Origin: Flavobacteriales bacterium | Lineage (GTDB): Bacteria; Bacteroidota; Bacteroidia; Flavobacteriales_D; Sanyastnellaceae | Direction of reading: 5' to 3' | NCBI GenBank assembly: GCA_002863125.1 | Contig: PKEB01000014.1 | Location: 1-64,000, forward strand | DNA: 64,000 bases | In this document: positions 34,239 through 42,985 of the stretch, piece by piece | How positions within the stretch are numbered: position 1 is the stretch's first letter | Layout of the letters: each line of letters opens with the position of its first letter | Notes under the pieces: model-generated | The model's database searches: none | The model's input: only the letters and a program-made list of their open reading frames with translations | What the model was told of the DNA's origin: nothing | Position numbers and translations under genes: made by a program

Positions 34239-36274
34239 GCGTAAGCCTCGAGCAGCAAATCGAGGATATTCTTCGCAGACTCGGTGATGGGCGTGCCCGG
34301 GCCGAAAACCCCGACTGCTCCACTGGCGTAGAGGGCTTCGTGGTCGCCGGGCGGTATGACCCCTCCGACCACCACCAAAATGTCAGAGCGGCCGCTGCTT
34401 CGCAGCCCCTCAATCAATTCCGGCACAAGGGTTTTGTGACCTGCGGCCAACGTACTGATTCCCACCACGTGAACGTCGTTGTCGATGGCCTGTTGCACCA
34501 CTTCTGTTGGTGTCTGGAACAAAGGACCGAGGTCCACATCAAACCCCATATCAGCAAACGACGAAGCGATGACCTTTGCCCCACGATCGTGTCCATCCTG
34601 TCCCATCTTGGCCACGAGAATGCGCGGCTGTCGCCCCACTCGGTGGTTGAATGTTCGGGTCAATTCAATGACCTCTTGGTATGCAGCTTGGCCTTCCATC
34701 GCCCTCGAAAAGATACCACTCACTTTGCGAACGGCCGGTTCGTACCGGCCAAAAGCCGCCTCCAGCGCGTTACTGATTTCGCCCAGCGTCGCCCGTTTCC
34801 TGGCGGCTTGAACGGCCAAGTCCAACAAATTTGCATCGCCCTTGGCACCATTCGTCAGGGCCAGCAACGCCGATTCAACGGCTGCGTCATCACGTTGCGC
34901 GCGCACTTCTTCGAGGCGTGCGACCTGACCAGCACGCACGGTTTTCTGGTCAATCTCGAGCACCTCCAGCTCTTCTTCTTCGTCCAATGGGAACAAATTG
35001 ACGCCAATGATGCGGTCTTCTCCGCGATCGATGCGCGCTTGCTTTTCCGAGGCTGCGGCTTCAATGCGCAACTTGGGAATGCCCTTCTCGATGGCGCTGG
35101 CCATTCCACCCTCCTCTTCGACCTCGTGCATCAACGCCAATGCCTCTGTGGCCATCTGGTCGGTAAGGTCCTCCATCATGCGGGAGCCGTGCCACGGATC
35201 AATGGCCTCCGTCACGCCGGCTTCTCTCTGAAGGAAGAGCTGGGTATTGCGCGCTACCCGTGCAGACGCCTCCGTGGGCAAAGCGATGGCTTCGTCCATG
35301 GAATTGGTGTGCAACGACTGCGTGCCACCAAAGGCCGCTGCGATGGCTTCCAATGCGGTTCGAGCCACATTGTTCCACGGGTCTTGCGCGGTGAGGGACC
35401 ATCCGCTTGTTTGCGTGTGGGTCCGGAGCATCATGGATTTGGGATGTTTGGCGCCCAGCTCCTTCATCTTTTGCGCCCAAATCAAACGGGCCGCGCGCAT
35501 TTTGGCGATTTCCTCGAAATGGTTCATCCCGCTCGCCCAGAAAAAACTTAAGCGCGGGGCAAAAGCGTCAATATCAAGTCCTGCTGCGATGCCAGTGCGC
35601 ACGTATTCCAGCCCGTCAGCCAACGTATACGCAAGCTCCAGCGTCGGCGTCGCGCCGGCTTCTTGCATGTGGTAGCCGGAGATTGAGATGGAATTGAATT
35701 TTGGCATGTGCTCCGACGTATACCGGAAGATGTCGGCGATGATGCGCATGGAAGGCGATGGCGGGTAGATGTACGTATTCCGCACCATGAACTCCTTGAG
35801 AATGTCGTTTTGAATGGTACCCGCCAATTGTGCAGGTTGGAGGCCTTGTTCTTCTGCCGCAATGATGTAAAACGCCAAAATGGGCAGCACCGCTCCGTTC
35901 ATCGTCATGCTCACGGACATGCGATCCAGCGGAATCCCTTCGAACAAGCGCTTCATATCCTCTACCGAATCAATCGCAACCCCCGCCATGCCAACGTCTC
36001 CGGAAACCCGGGGATGATCGCTGTCGTAGCCACGGTGCGTTGCCAAGTCAAACGCCACGCTCAAGCCCTTTTGGCCCGCAGCCAAATTGGCGCGGTAGAA
36101 CGCATTCGAAGCTTCCGCAGTTGAGAATCCCGCATACTGCCGAATGGTCCACGGACGCGAGGTGTACATCGTAGCGTACGGACCCCCGAGGAACGGGGCC
36201 TGACCCGGGCCGAACTGCTCGTGGTCGCGTGGCACGGCGCCAGCTGCAGGGTAATGCGGTGAGAGCTCCATCAT
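34235..36274 (-). CDS. Methylmalonyl-CoA mutase, catalytic (large) subunit
   Basis: 679 residues. N-terminal TIM-barrel mutase domain ([20 protein letters not shown] near residue 42; [20 protein letters not shown]; the active-site His in [12 protein letters not shown]) and a C-terminal cobalamin-binding domain (about 545-679) with the base-off B12 motif [21 protein letters not shown] and [10 protein letters not shown]. It interconverts (R)-methylmalonyl-CoA and succinyl-CoA using adenosylcobalamin, linking propionyl-CoA to the TCA cycle. Its ATG overlaps the stop of the small subunit gene as ATGA, so the two are coupled. An alternative ATG is the next codon. Confidence 0.95.
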   Translation of the reverse strand: MMELSPHYPAAGAVPRDHEQFGPGQAPFLGGPYATMYTSRPWTIRQYAGFSTAEASNAFYRANLAAGQKGLSVAFDLATHRGYDSDHPRVSGDVGMAGVAIDSVEDMKRLFEGIPLDRMSVSMTMNGAVLPILAFYIIAAEEQGLQPAQLAGTIQNDILKEFMVRNTYIYPPSPSMRIIADIFRYTSEHMPKFNSISISGYHMQEAGATPTLELAYTLADGLEYVRTGIAAGLDIDAFAPRLSFFWASGMNHFEEIAKMRAARLIWAQKMKELGAKHPKSMMLRTHTQTSGWSLTAQDPWNNVARTALEAIAAAFGGTQSLHTNSMDEAIALPTEASARVARNTQLFLQREAGVTEAIDPWHGSRMMEDLTDQMATEALALMHEVEEEGGMASAIEKGIPKLRIEAAASEKQARIDRGEDRIIGVNLFPLDEEEELEVLEIDQKTVRAGQVARLEEVRAQRDDAAVESALLALTNGAKGDANLLDLAVQAARKRATLGEISNALEAAFGRYEPAVRKVSGIFSRAMEGQAAYQEVIELTRTFNHRVGRQPRILVAKMGQDGHDRGAKVIASSFADMGFDVDLGPLFQTPTEVVQQAIDNDVHVVGISTLAAGHKTLVPELIEGLRSSGRSDILVVVGGVIPPGDHEALYASGAVGVFGPGTPITESAKNILDLLLEAYA

Positions 36275-37305
36275 GACTGCGCGCGTTTTTCAAAGGCATC
36301 CCAAGCCGCTTCGACCAAGGAGACGGTCCATGCCTCCACCACACGGCTCCCGCCCATGGGGTCAAAAACCCGGTGCAACCCCGCCTCCTCACGCATGAGG
36401 TGTTGGATGTTCCGCGCCCACCGTTTGCCCTCAGAAGAGGCCATTCCATCACCTGAATCGTGCGGAAGGACTTCCAAAGAATCCGGCCCTCCCAGCGCAC
36501 TGGCATAGGCCGCTGACGTCATTCCAATCAACCGGTCGGTTGACAACCCTTCACCCACATCAGGCCGGTAAGTCCGCACATCCAGCCAAATGCTGGCCGG
36601 AGCTTGACTTCGGCTCTTTAGCCAACGTTGCCAGAGAATGCGCATCGCACGCGTCATGGCGACTCCTTCGAGTACATGGGGGTGCATTTGATGCCTCCAA
36701 ACGAAGCTTTCCCGTTCCGCTGCTATTTCCAACCCAACCGCCTCAAAAGCATTCCATGCGTCGTGTGCCTGAACCAGCCCCGAGCACAAGGCCGCAACCG
36801 GATCGGCGGCATCGCACGTATCGATGGCCCATTTTCGGACTGAAGACAGTGCAACGAAAGCGTCGGCGTGATGGCGAAAGACTTCTGTGGTCATCGTGCT
36901 CAGGTTCCGGGTGCAGCTTCCCTTCCATCCCGCTTCGCACATTTGCTTAACAGGGAATCCAGCGAGTTCTACGCAATCGGCATCCAGATGCAAATGGATC
37001 ATTTCCAGGTGCACACCGTTCAACCATTCCCACGTACATCGTTCGTCTTGAAAGCGAATGCCATCTGCTCCACCCATGAGTGCCGGCATTACTTCCGAGG
37101 CCTGTTGAATGCTTTCCGTCAACGACCACCGATTGCCCTCTGCTTTCGTGGCCAAAGCCTTTGCTGGCAGTTCAACGGAACGTGCACTCGGCACCCAGTG
37201 GGGTTTGTACCACGCACTAGAGTCAGCTGATGGGGTGCGTGCTGCCTCGGCTTCCCACCGTGCAACATCAAATGCCGGAAAATCCAACCAGTCCTTGGTC
37301 GCCAT
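36271..37305 (-). CDS. Methylmalonyl-CoA mutase small (non-catalytic) subunit, short form
   Basis: 344 residues. Sequence blocks match the barrel of the mutase family ([64 protein letters not shown]), but catalytic and cobalamin residues are missing and there is no B12-binding domain. Known small subunits are usually well over 450 residues, so this is a trimmed form. It would pair with the large subunit encoded immediately downstream. Its start codon has an exact TACTTTTG element four bases upstream, so the operon is predicted to begin with a leaderless mRNA. Confidence 0.85.
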   Translation of the reverse strand: MATKDWLDFPAFDVARWEAEAARTPSADSSAWYKPHWVPSARSVELPAKALATKAEGNRWSLTESIQQASEVMPALMGGADGIRFQDERCTWEWLNGVHLEMIHLHLDADCVELAGFPVKQMCEAGWKGSCTRNLSTMTTEVFRHHADAFVALSSVRKWAIDTCDAADPVAALCSGLVQAHDAWNAFEAVGLEIAAERESFVWRHQMHPHVLEGVAMTRAMRILWQRWLKSRSQAPASIWLDVRTYRPDVGEGLSTDRLIGMTSAAYASALGGPDSLEVLPHDSGDGMASSEGKRWARNIQHLMREEAGLHRVFDPMGGSRVVEAWTVSLVEAAWDAFEKRAQS

Positions 37306-37309
37306 AGCT

Positions 37310-37317
37310 CAAAAGTA
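37310..37317 (-). promoter_or_regulatory. -7 promoter element TACTTTTG, leaderless-type, mutase operon
   Basis: Exact TANNTTTG on the minus strand, then AGCT, then the ATG of the mutase small subunit. A TTG occurs 25 bases upstream, a little far for a -33 box. Confidence 0.5.
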
Positions 37318-37375
37318 CAAAACCTCTGCCCGTCGTGCACCCCAAAAGGTCGCCCTTTGGCCGTACATTCATCGC

Positions 37376-37717
37376 ATGGAAAACCCGTTGACGTGGGACG
37401 AATTTGAACGCGTGGAAATGCGCGTTGGCTTGGTTGTTGAAGCTTCTGTTTTCGAAGCGGCACGCAAGCCAGCATACATCATTTGCATCGACTTTGGACC
37501 TGAAATCGGCACCTTGAAAACATCCGCACAGGTCACCGAACGGTACAGCCCTGAGCAGCTCATTGGGAAAATGATCGTGGCTGTCACCAACTTTCCTCCA
37601 AAACAAATCGGCCCCATCCGCTCGGAATTTCTGCTGCTCGGCGCTTTGGACACCTTGAACGGTACGGCCGTGCTTGAAGTCCCCTCCAATGTCGCTCCCG
37701 GCACCCGCATCGCCTGA
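37376..37717 (+). CDS. CsaA-like tRNA-binding domain protein
   Basis: 113 residues, a single OB-fold tRNA-binding domain like CsaA and the C-terminal domain of some methionyl-tRNA synthetases. Family motifs: FERVEMRVGLVVEASVFEAARKP (split: FERVEMRVGLVVEAS, FEAARKPAY), IDFGPEIGTLKTSAQVTERY, and VTNFPPKQIGPIRSEFLLLG. CsaA has been described as an export-related chaperone, but the RNA-binding fold is the firm part. The ATG at 37376 matches the family N-terminus; longer in-frame starts lie antisense to the mutase gene. TACATTCA sits four bases before the ATG, a weak match to the -7 consensus. Confidence 0.88.
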   Translation: MENPLTWDEFERVEMRVGLVVEASVFEAARKPAYIICIDFGPEIGTLKTSAQVTERYSPEQLIGKMIVAVTNFPPKQIGPIRSEFLLLGALDTLNGTAVLEVPSNVAPGTRIA

Positions 37718-37759
37718 GGCTTGTTTTCGACCGGCTTTCTGATGTAGCTTCGAATCACA

Positions 37760-38260
37760 ATGGAAGGGAACAAAGCCGTCTTCTTGGACCGGGACGGGGT
37801 CATCAACCACGACCCCGGCGATTACACCCGTTCACTCGATGAGTTTCACGTCTTGCCAACGGTGTTTGAAGCACTGAAAACGTTGCAAGATGCCGGCTAC
37901 ATGCTCATCTTGATCACCAACCAAGGCGGGATTGCCAAAGGACGGTATACGCACGAGGCCGTTCACGAAATTCATCGGCATTTCATTCAATCCTGCGCGG
38001 ATGAGGGCATCACCATCACCAACGTGTACTACAGTCCGCATCACCCGGATTTCGGAGAGAGTTTGAGTCGGAAACCCGGTGGATTGATGATTGAAAAAGC
38101 GTGTGCCCGGTACCGCATCGACCCGGGTGCTTCGTGGATGATCGGTGATAAGACACGGGACATCGAAGCCGGCGAAAAAGCGGGAGTCCGCGGCATTTTA
38201 ATGCCGGTGAATGGCGACCTCATCGATTGCGTTCCTCAAATGCTCGCCTCCCATGTTTGA
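37760..38260 (+). CDS. HAD-IIIA phosphatase, GmhB/histidinol-phosphatase-like, zinc ligands missing
   Basis: 166 residues. HAD motif I is VFLDRDGVINHDPGDYT (nucleophile Asp, about residues 8-24), motif II ILITNQGGIAKG (Thr), motif III Lys in SRKPGG, motif IV MIGDKTRDIEAGEKAG. The arrangement is that of D-glycero-D-manno-heptose-1,7-bisphosphate phosphatase or the HisB N-terminal phosphatase. The zinc-binding Cys residues of GmhB are replaced: YYSPHHPDF in place of YCPHHP and ESLSRKP in place of C-CRKP. The substrate is therefore left open. The stop overlaps the start of the aminotransferase gene by 8 bases. Confidence 0.82.
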   Translation: MEGNKAVFLDRDGVINHDPGDYTRSLDEFHVLPTVFEALKTLQDAGYMLILITNQGGIAKGRYTHEAVHEIHRHFIQSCADEGITITNVYYSPHHPDFGESLSRKPGGLMIEKACARYRIDPGASWMIGDKTRDIEAGEKAGVRGILMPVNGDLIDCVPQMLASHV

Positions 38261-39128
38261 CAGCATCGAATGGCAGCCAGAACGGCGTGAAAAGTACCTC
38301 GTCAATGGCGCCTTGTGCGATGCCAACGGCTTGCCACACGCCGCACACAACCGCGCCTTTCAATACGGCGATGGTTTCTTCGAGACCATCCGCGTGTGCA
38401 ACGGGGTTCCCCAGCATGTGGAACTGCATTGGAACCGAGTGGAGAAAAGCCTCGAAGCGCATCGCATTGAGAAGCCTGCAAATTGGGACATCCACAGCTG
38501 GAAAAGGGCCCTCGAATCGCTTTGCGAAGCCAACGGCGTCGATGCCGGAGGGCGATTGCGGGTCTCGTTTTTCCGGATGGCCGGCGGCCGGTACACTCCG
38601 CAAACCAACGCACTGGAATGGATTGCTGAAGTCGAGCCGCTGGATAGCAATGTTTACACCTTGAACGAAAACGGATTGGCCGTCGATGTCTATCCGGACA
38701 TGAAAAAACTCAATGGCCCGCTCGCAAATTTCAAGAACACCTCGGCCCTGTTGTATGTGCAGGCCAGTTTGTGGGCCCGAGAGAAGGAATTGGACGACGC
38801 ACTGATCACGAACACATCGCACAGCATCATTGAATCCACCCGGTCCAACCTTTTTTTGGTAAGCAACCGGGTACTGTACACGCCAGGACTTGAGAGTGGC
38901 CCGATCGGAGGCGTCATGCGCGCAGCCGTCATCAACCTCGCCCTCGAAGAAGGCTTCAAGGTCTACGAATGCAACATCTCACCAGGGGAAATGCTGCGGG
39001 CAGACGAGTTGTTCTTGACGAATGCCGTCCGGGGTATACAATGGGTCGCCAGTTACCGCACCAAGCGGTACTTCAACACGACTTCCAAGTCGTTGATTGA
39101 ATCGCTCAATTCGCGCTTGATAGCTTGA
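38253..39128 (+). CDS. Class IV aminotransferase / aminodeoxychorismate lyase-like protein
   Basis: 291 residues, fold type IV PLP enzyme. Signature regions: AFQYGDGFFETIRVCNG (about residues 32-48), the PLP lysine region ANFKNTSALLYVQA (Lys about 165), SIIESTRSNLFLVSNRVLYTP, and GPIGGVMRAAVINLA for phosphate binding. The family includes branched-chain aminotransferases, D-amino-acid aminotransferases and PabC; in Bacteroidota proteins of this size are often annotated as PabC-like. A folate gene (folP) lies 3 kb away but not in the same operon, so the role is not settled. Its 3' end overlaps the convergent ABC permease gene by 23 bases. Confidence 0.8.
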   Translation: MFDSIEWQPERREKYLVNGALCDANGLPHAAHNRAFQYGDGFFETIRVCNGVPQHVELHWNRVEKSLEAHRIEKPANWDIHSWKRALESLCEANGVDAGGRLRVSFFRMAGGRYTPQTNALEWIAEVEPLDSNVYTLNENGLAVDVYPDMKKLNGPLANFKNTSALLYVQASLWAREKELDDALITNTSHSIIESTRSNLFLVSNRVLYTPGLESGPIGGVMRAAVINLALEEGFKVYECNISPGEMLRADELFLTNAVRGIQWVASYRTKRYFNTTSKSLIESLNSRLIA

Positions 39129-40098
39129 CGCGTGGGTCGAGCCAACCGTAAGCGAGGTCGACAAGCATGTTGATGGCAACGAACGTGACTGCAACGACCG
39201 AAACACACCCGAGTACCACAGGTAGATCGCTCTGCTCCAGCGCTCGGAACATCAACAGTCCCATGCCACGCCAACCGAACACGTATTCAACAAATACGGC
39301 CCCAGCGAGCATACTGGCAAACCACCCTGAGGCGGCTGTAAGCACAGGATTGAGTGCATTGCGAACCACATGATGCGTTAGCAGGCGAAAAGACGAAATG
39401 CCCTTGGAACGGGCGGTGCGCACGTAGGACATGCCCAAGACATCGACTGCGCTGTTCCGCGTCAGCTGGATGACGACGGCCAAGGGACGGATGCCCAGGG
39501 TCAACGCCGGTAGAATCAGGTGGTTCCAAGCCAATTGAGGGCCATCAAAAGGATGGACTTCCCATAGGCCACCTGTCATGGGCAACCCAGTCCAATGGTG
39601 CCAGACCGAGCCGAACAGCCACGAGACCACAATGGCCATGACAAACGAAGGCGCACTCATCCCCAGCGCGGCAAATCCCAGCACCCAGCGATCCAAGGCG
39701 CTGCCCGGAATCATCGCGAGACCAAATCCAACGCACAGCCCCAAGGCCATCGCAAGGCCCATGGCCGTCAACGCGAGGAGCACCGTCGCGGGGAGCGCAT
39801 CCGCAATCGTATCCACAACAGGTCGGTCTGAGACGTACGATTTGCCCAAATCCAACCCCGACCAAGCCACCCGAGCGTTGTCCACCGACACAGGAACGAA
39901 ACCCATCAAGAAGTCCGCATACCGCACGTGCAATGGACGGTCCAAGCCCAGTTTTGTGCGGATTGCCGCAACGATTTCCTCGGATTCATTTTGCCCCGCC
40001 AGCTGACGTGCTGGGTCTGGGGCCATGGCAAACAACATGAACACGAGCGTCAGGGTTCCCCACAACACGCCCAAACCATGCAGCACCTTTCGCCCCAT
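39106..40098 (-). CDS. ABC transporter permease, DppB/OppB family, without visible partners
   Basis: 330 residues and six predicted membrane helices. N-terminal MGRKVLHGLGVLWGTLTLVF, the DppB-typical AMAPDPARQLAG and LGLDRPLHVRYADFL, and the cytoplasmic EAA loop SYVRTARSKGISSFRLLTHH that docks with the ATPase. It would form half of a peptide or nickel channel together with a DppC-like permease, ATPases and a binding protein, none of which are in this window. The ATG at 40098 overlaps the DoxX stop by one base (TAATG), so it is translated with the DoxX gene. Confidence 0.85.
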   Translation of the reverse strand: MGRKVLHGLGVLWGTLTLVFMLFAMAPDPARQLAGQNESEEIVAAIRTKLGLDRPLHVRYADFLMGFVPVSVDNARVAWSGLDLGKSYVSDRPVVDTIADALPATVLLALTAMGLAMALGLCVGFGLAMIPGSALDRWVLGFAALGMSAPSFVMAIVVSWLFGSVWHHWTGLPMTGGLWEVHPFDGPQLAWNHLILPALTLGIRPLAVVIQLTRNSAVDVLGMSYVRTARSKGISSFRLLTHHVVRNALNPVLTAASGWFASMLAGAVFVEYVFGWRGMGLLMFRALEQSDLPVVLGCVSVVAVTFVAINMLVDLAYGWLDPRVKLSSAN

Positions 40099-41465
40099 TA
40101 CTGTTGACCTAACTCCTCCCATGACGGAACATCGCGCCACGCCCATTTCTGTTGGACCACGCCATCCTTCAACCACACAATGCCGGGATTGGAGCGCACA
40201 ACAATCTTCAGTTCGGTTTGATCGCAGGTGAACATCCCGTACGTCACACCATGCGCCTCTTGGAAAGTGCGGTTCTCCTCCCACGGTGCGTTGGTCAGTC
40301 CAACGTTCAACCACCCGGCCTCGCCTGCTGCATTGGCCAATGCGTTCATCTCGGCTTGGTTCTGTGTATCTGCGTTCTCCAAATCCTTGGACACGTAAAG
40401 TAGCACGTTTCCGTCGTAATTCAGGAATTCATCGGCACGATCATCACCCAGGTGATCGAGGATCTGGAAATCGAGGATGCGCGGCTCGTAGCCATCGGAC
40501 ACTTTGACTTCCTTTCCATCGAAGGAAACCGTCTCATACGTGGATTTGAACCAGGGTTCGTTGTAAATCTTAAGCCAATCGCTGCTCAACACCACCGTAT
40601 CCCCGCCCGTATTGACATTGCGGAACGTGTACTCGGTGGCAAAAACAGGCCCCTGCAGCCCCAACTCCTCTGCTGACTTTCGGTTCTCGATGATGCTCTC
40701 TCCCACAGCGTAGGCGCGGTAATCTTTGAGCGGCAGGTGATTAAGGGTATGCACTTGAAATGCAACACAGACCACGGTCACTCCCGCCGCCATGATCCAT
40801 TCTTTGTGCTCACTGCTGATTCGGGTTTTCAGGCCCTCTGCTACAGCGTAAGAAATGGCCGCAAACAAAACGGGGAAATTCCAGTCCAACATGAGTTCAC
40901 CGAATAGGTAGATCAACACCAGGCTCCCCGAAATCATGAACATGCCTGTTCGCTTGTCGTTCAGCCCGATGCGGTCTGTGAATGCACCCAGCAAGATCGG
41001 TACCGTCAACACAGACAGCACCACGTCCTTAATGAAACTCTCGTAGGGCGTCAGCGGAATGGCGTTTCCAAAACATCCGCATGCCAACACGCATTGGTTA
41101 TCGATTTCAACTACTGCACCGAGCGCATCGGTGATCATCTTGGTGCCGAACGGGTCGCAGTTCGCCGTGTACCAAGTAAGCCACGTGAAAAACGCCATGA
41201 TCACACCCGTCAAAGTCGCCGTAAGCCGGGGCAACGCGCCGATGACCATGGCTACGCCGAGCAAAATTTCGCCTACGCAAATAAACACGGCCAGCGGCAA
41301 CGCCCATTCCGTCAATCCAGGAAGGTTCAAGGCCCCGGGTTCAAAGTACTCTTCGAGTTTGTACATGAAGCCCAAGGCATCGTTGGCCTTGATGAGTCCC
41401 GATACGATGAAGAGCGACCCAACCAAGAGGCGGCAAATCTTAATGATGGTATTCCACATGGACAT
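40098..41465 (-). CDS. BT_3928-like DoxX-family membrane protein
   Basis: 455 residues. The N-terminal half has several membrane helices and the DoxX-type start LLVGSLFIVSGLIKANDALG with GEILLGVAMVIGALPRL; a Cys-containing loop (NQCVLACGCFG, about 122-132) faces the periplasm. After about residue 250 comes a soluble region (about 200 residues) that resembles a thioredoxin-like fold without a CXXC pair. The architecture matches the Bacteroidota family known by locus BT_3928, function unknown. It lies between DUF1599 and the ABC permease, an arrangement that recurs in the phylum as far as I recall. Confidence 0.78.
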   Translation of the reverse strand: MSMWNTIIKICRLLVGSLFIVSGLIKANDALGFMYKLEEYFEPGALNLPGLTEWALPLAVFICVGEILLGVAMVIGALPRLTATLTGVIMAFFTWLTWYTANCDPFGTKMITDALGAVVEIDNQCVLACGCFGNAIPLTPYESFIKDVVLSVLTVPILLGAFTDRIGLNDKRTGMFMISGSLVLIYLFGELMLDWNFPVLFAAISYAVAEGLKTRISSEHKEWIMAAGVTVVCVAFQVHTLNHLPLKDYRAYAVGESIIENRKSAEELGLQGPVFATEYTFRNVNTGGDTVVLSSDWLKIYNEPWFKSTYETVSFDGKEVKVSDGYEPRILDFQILDHLGDDRADEFLNYDGNVLLYVSKDLENADTQNQAEMNALANAAGEAGWLNVGLTNAPWEENRTFQEAHGVTYGMFTCDQTELKIVVRSNPGIVWLKDGVVQQKWAWRDVPSWEELGQQ

Positions 41466-41509
41466 GAATTATTTCCATTCAAATTAACTCGAACCGCGAA
41501 GTTGACGCT

Positions 41510-42064
41510 CTATTCTCCCGTTAATTCGAGCAAAATCAGCGCAAAAAGGGCATAATTGGCCATGTCTTGGTAATTGGCTTCAACGCCTTCCGAAACCTTG
41601 GTCACGCCATCATGGTCCTCAATCTGTTTCACGCGCAGGACCTTCATCAAAATCAGGTCCGTCAACGAGCTCACGCGCATGTCCCGCCAGGCTTCGCCAT
41701 AATCGTGGTTCTTCGCAATCATCAACTCACGCGTCGATTGAAACGCTGTGTGGTAGCGTTCAACCGCCTCGGCCGCTGGCAATTCCATAGGATGCCCTTC
41801 CGGCAGACCGCACTGGATCATGGCCATCAAACTGTAATTCACAATGCCGATGAATTCGGAATCGATGCCCTCATCCACCATGGCCTGCTGGGATTCCTGT
41901 ATGGTTCGGATGCGGTTAGCTTTGATGAAAAGTTGGTCCGTCAGGGAGGAAGGTCGCAGAATGCGCCACGCCGTTCCATAGTCCGAGGTTTTCGCTTCGA
42001 AAAGTTCGGCACACCGCGCGAATGCACGGTCGTATTGCTTCAGCGTTTCTTCAATCGTACTCAC
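41510..42064 (-). CDS. DUF1599 (Nmad1-like) protein, internally duplicated
   Basis: 184 residues from a GTG start. Two homologous halves: SDYGTAWRILRPSSLTDQLFIKANRIRTIQ... and HDYGEAWRDMRVSSLTDLILMKVLRVKQIE..., each ending in an EG(I/V)xxxxxxxxNY motif. DUF1599 has been classed as a nucleotide-modification-associated domain; the biochemical role is not established. I chose the GTG at 42064 because the family begins a few residues before the QYDRAFARC segment; an ATG at 42124 would add 20 unrelated residues and nearly touch the folP start. It precedes the DoxX and permease genes. Confidence 0.75.
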   Translation of the reverse strand: MSTIEETLKQYDRAFARCAELFEAKTSDYGTAWRILRPSSLTDQLFIKANRIRTIQESQQAMVDEGIDSEFIGIVNYSLMAMIQCGLPEGHPMELPAAEAVERYHTAFQSTRELMIAKNHDYGEAWRDMRVSSLTDLILMKVLRVKQIEDHDGVTKVSEGVEANYQDMANYALFALILLELTGE

Positions 42065-42081
42065 AGCCTTCAATCTTAGAA

Positions 42082-42098
42082 TATCTTGCGCCAAGATA
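42082..42098. promoter_or_regulatory. Palindrome TATCTTG-CGC-CAAGATA between DUF1599 and folP
   Basis: Perfect 7-base arms around a 3-base spacer, lying between two divergent genes. Each arm reads outward as TATCTTG(C/G), similar to the -7 element TANNTTTG, so it may hold two back-to-back promoters or an operator. Confidence 0.4.
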
Positions 42099-42134
42099 CA
42101 ACGCACCCTGAAGCCTGAATCCACCGACGCAGCA

Positions 42135-42980
42135 ATGTCTTCATCGATTTATCAACTCCAAAACGGGTCCAGAATACTCGCCTTCAGTCAGCCCCGCATC
42201 ATGGGCGTTCTGAATTGCACGCCTGATTCATTCTTTGAAGGCAGCCGTTCTGCGTCTGCAAAAGCCGCAGTGGAAACCGGTCAACGCATGCTTGCCGCAG
42301 GTGCCGATTTACTTGATGTTGGGGGCCAGTCGTCCCGTCCGGGTGCCGTGGAAGTAGGTGCAAACGAGGAGTGGCAGCGCATCGAAGCCACCATCAAAGG
42401 CCTACTCGACGCCGCTCCAGAAGCGCTCATAAGCGTGGACACATTTCACCACGAGGTGGCGCTCAAAGCCCTCGAAGCAGGCGCCTTTATGGTCAATGAC
42501 ATCTTTGGCGGGTCCCGTGATGCCAACATGGCCCAAGTCATCGCGCAATTCAATGCCCCGTATGCCATCATGCACATGCAGGGCACGCCAGCGACCATGC
42601 AAGAGCGGCCCACTTATAAAGACATCACTACTGAGGTCCTTCACTGGCTTCAAGACCGAATGCGCAGCCTCGCTCAGCAAGGCGTCCAACAGCAAGTAGT
42701 GGACGTTGGTTTTGGTTTTGGGAAAACCGCGGCCCACAACTTCCAACTGCTGCGCGAACTTGACCATTTCCAGGCCTTGAATGCCCCTTTGCTCGTCGGT
42801 GTTAGCCGAAAATCAATGATTTACAAAACCCTTGACGGGCAACCCGAGTCTGCATTGAACGGGACTACCGCACTGCATGCGTGGGCATTGGAACGCGGAG
42901 CGCACATGCTGCGGGTACACGATGTGGCAGAGGCGCGCGAAGTGGTTGTGCTGCACCGCGCCCTTCGCGGCGAGGAGTAA
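42135..42980 (+). CDS. folP: Dihydropteroate synthase
   Basis: 281 residues, the usual size. Condenses 6-hydroxymethyl-7,8-dihydropterin pyrophosphate with p-aminobenzoate in folate synthesis; the sulfonamide target. Motifs: RIMGVLNCTPDSFFEGSRS (about residues 21-39), ADLLDVGGQSSRPGA, ISVDTFHHEVALKALEAGA, MHMQGTPATMQ, VDVGFGFGKTAAHNFQLL and VGVSRKSMIYKTL. All pterin and PABA contact segments are recognisable. Its 3' end abuts a convergent surface-protein gene with 5 bases between, and no terminator is visible there. Confidence 0.95.
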   Translation: MSSSIYQLQNGSRILAFSQPRIMGVLNCTPDSFFEGSRSASAKAAVETGQRMLAAGADLLDVGGQSSRPGAVEVGANEEWQRIEATIKGLLDAAPEALISVDTFHHEVALKALEAGAFMVNDIFGGSRDANMAQVIAQFNAPYAIMHMQGTPATMQERPTYKDITTEVLHWLQDRMRSLAQQGVQQQVVDVGFGFGKTAAHNFQLLRELDHFQALNAPLLVGVSRKSMIYKTLDGQPESALNGTTALHAWALERGAHMLRVHDVAEAREVVVLHRALRGEE

Positions 42981-42985
42981 GTGGA

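Noticed and set aside
34193-35551. 452-codon plus-strand frame opposite the methylmalonyl-CoA mutase gene
   Set aside because: It is entirely antisense to a clear enzyme gene, has no recognisable motif, and is His/Arg-rich as expected for a shadow frame in GC-rich coding DNA.
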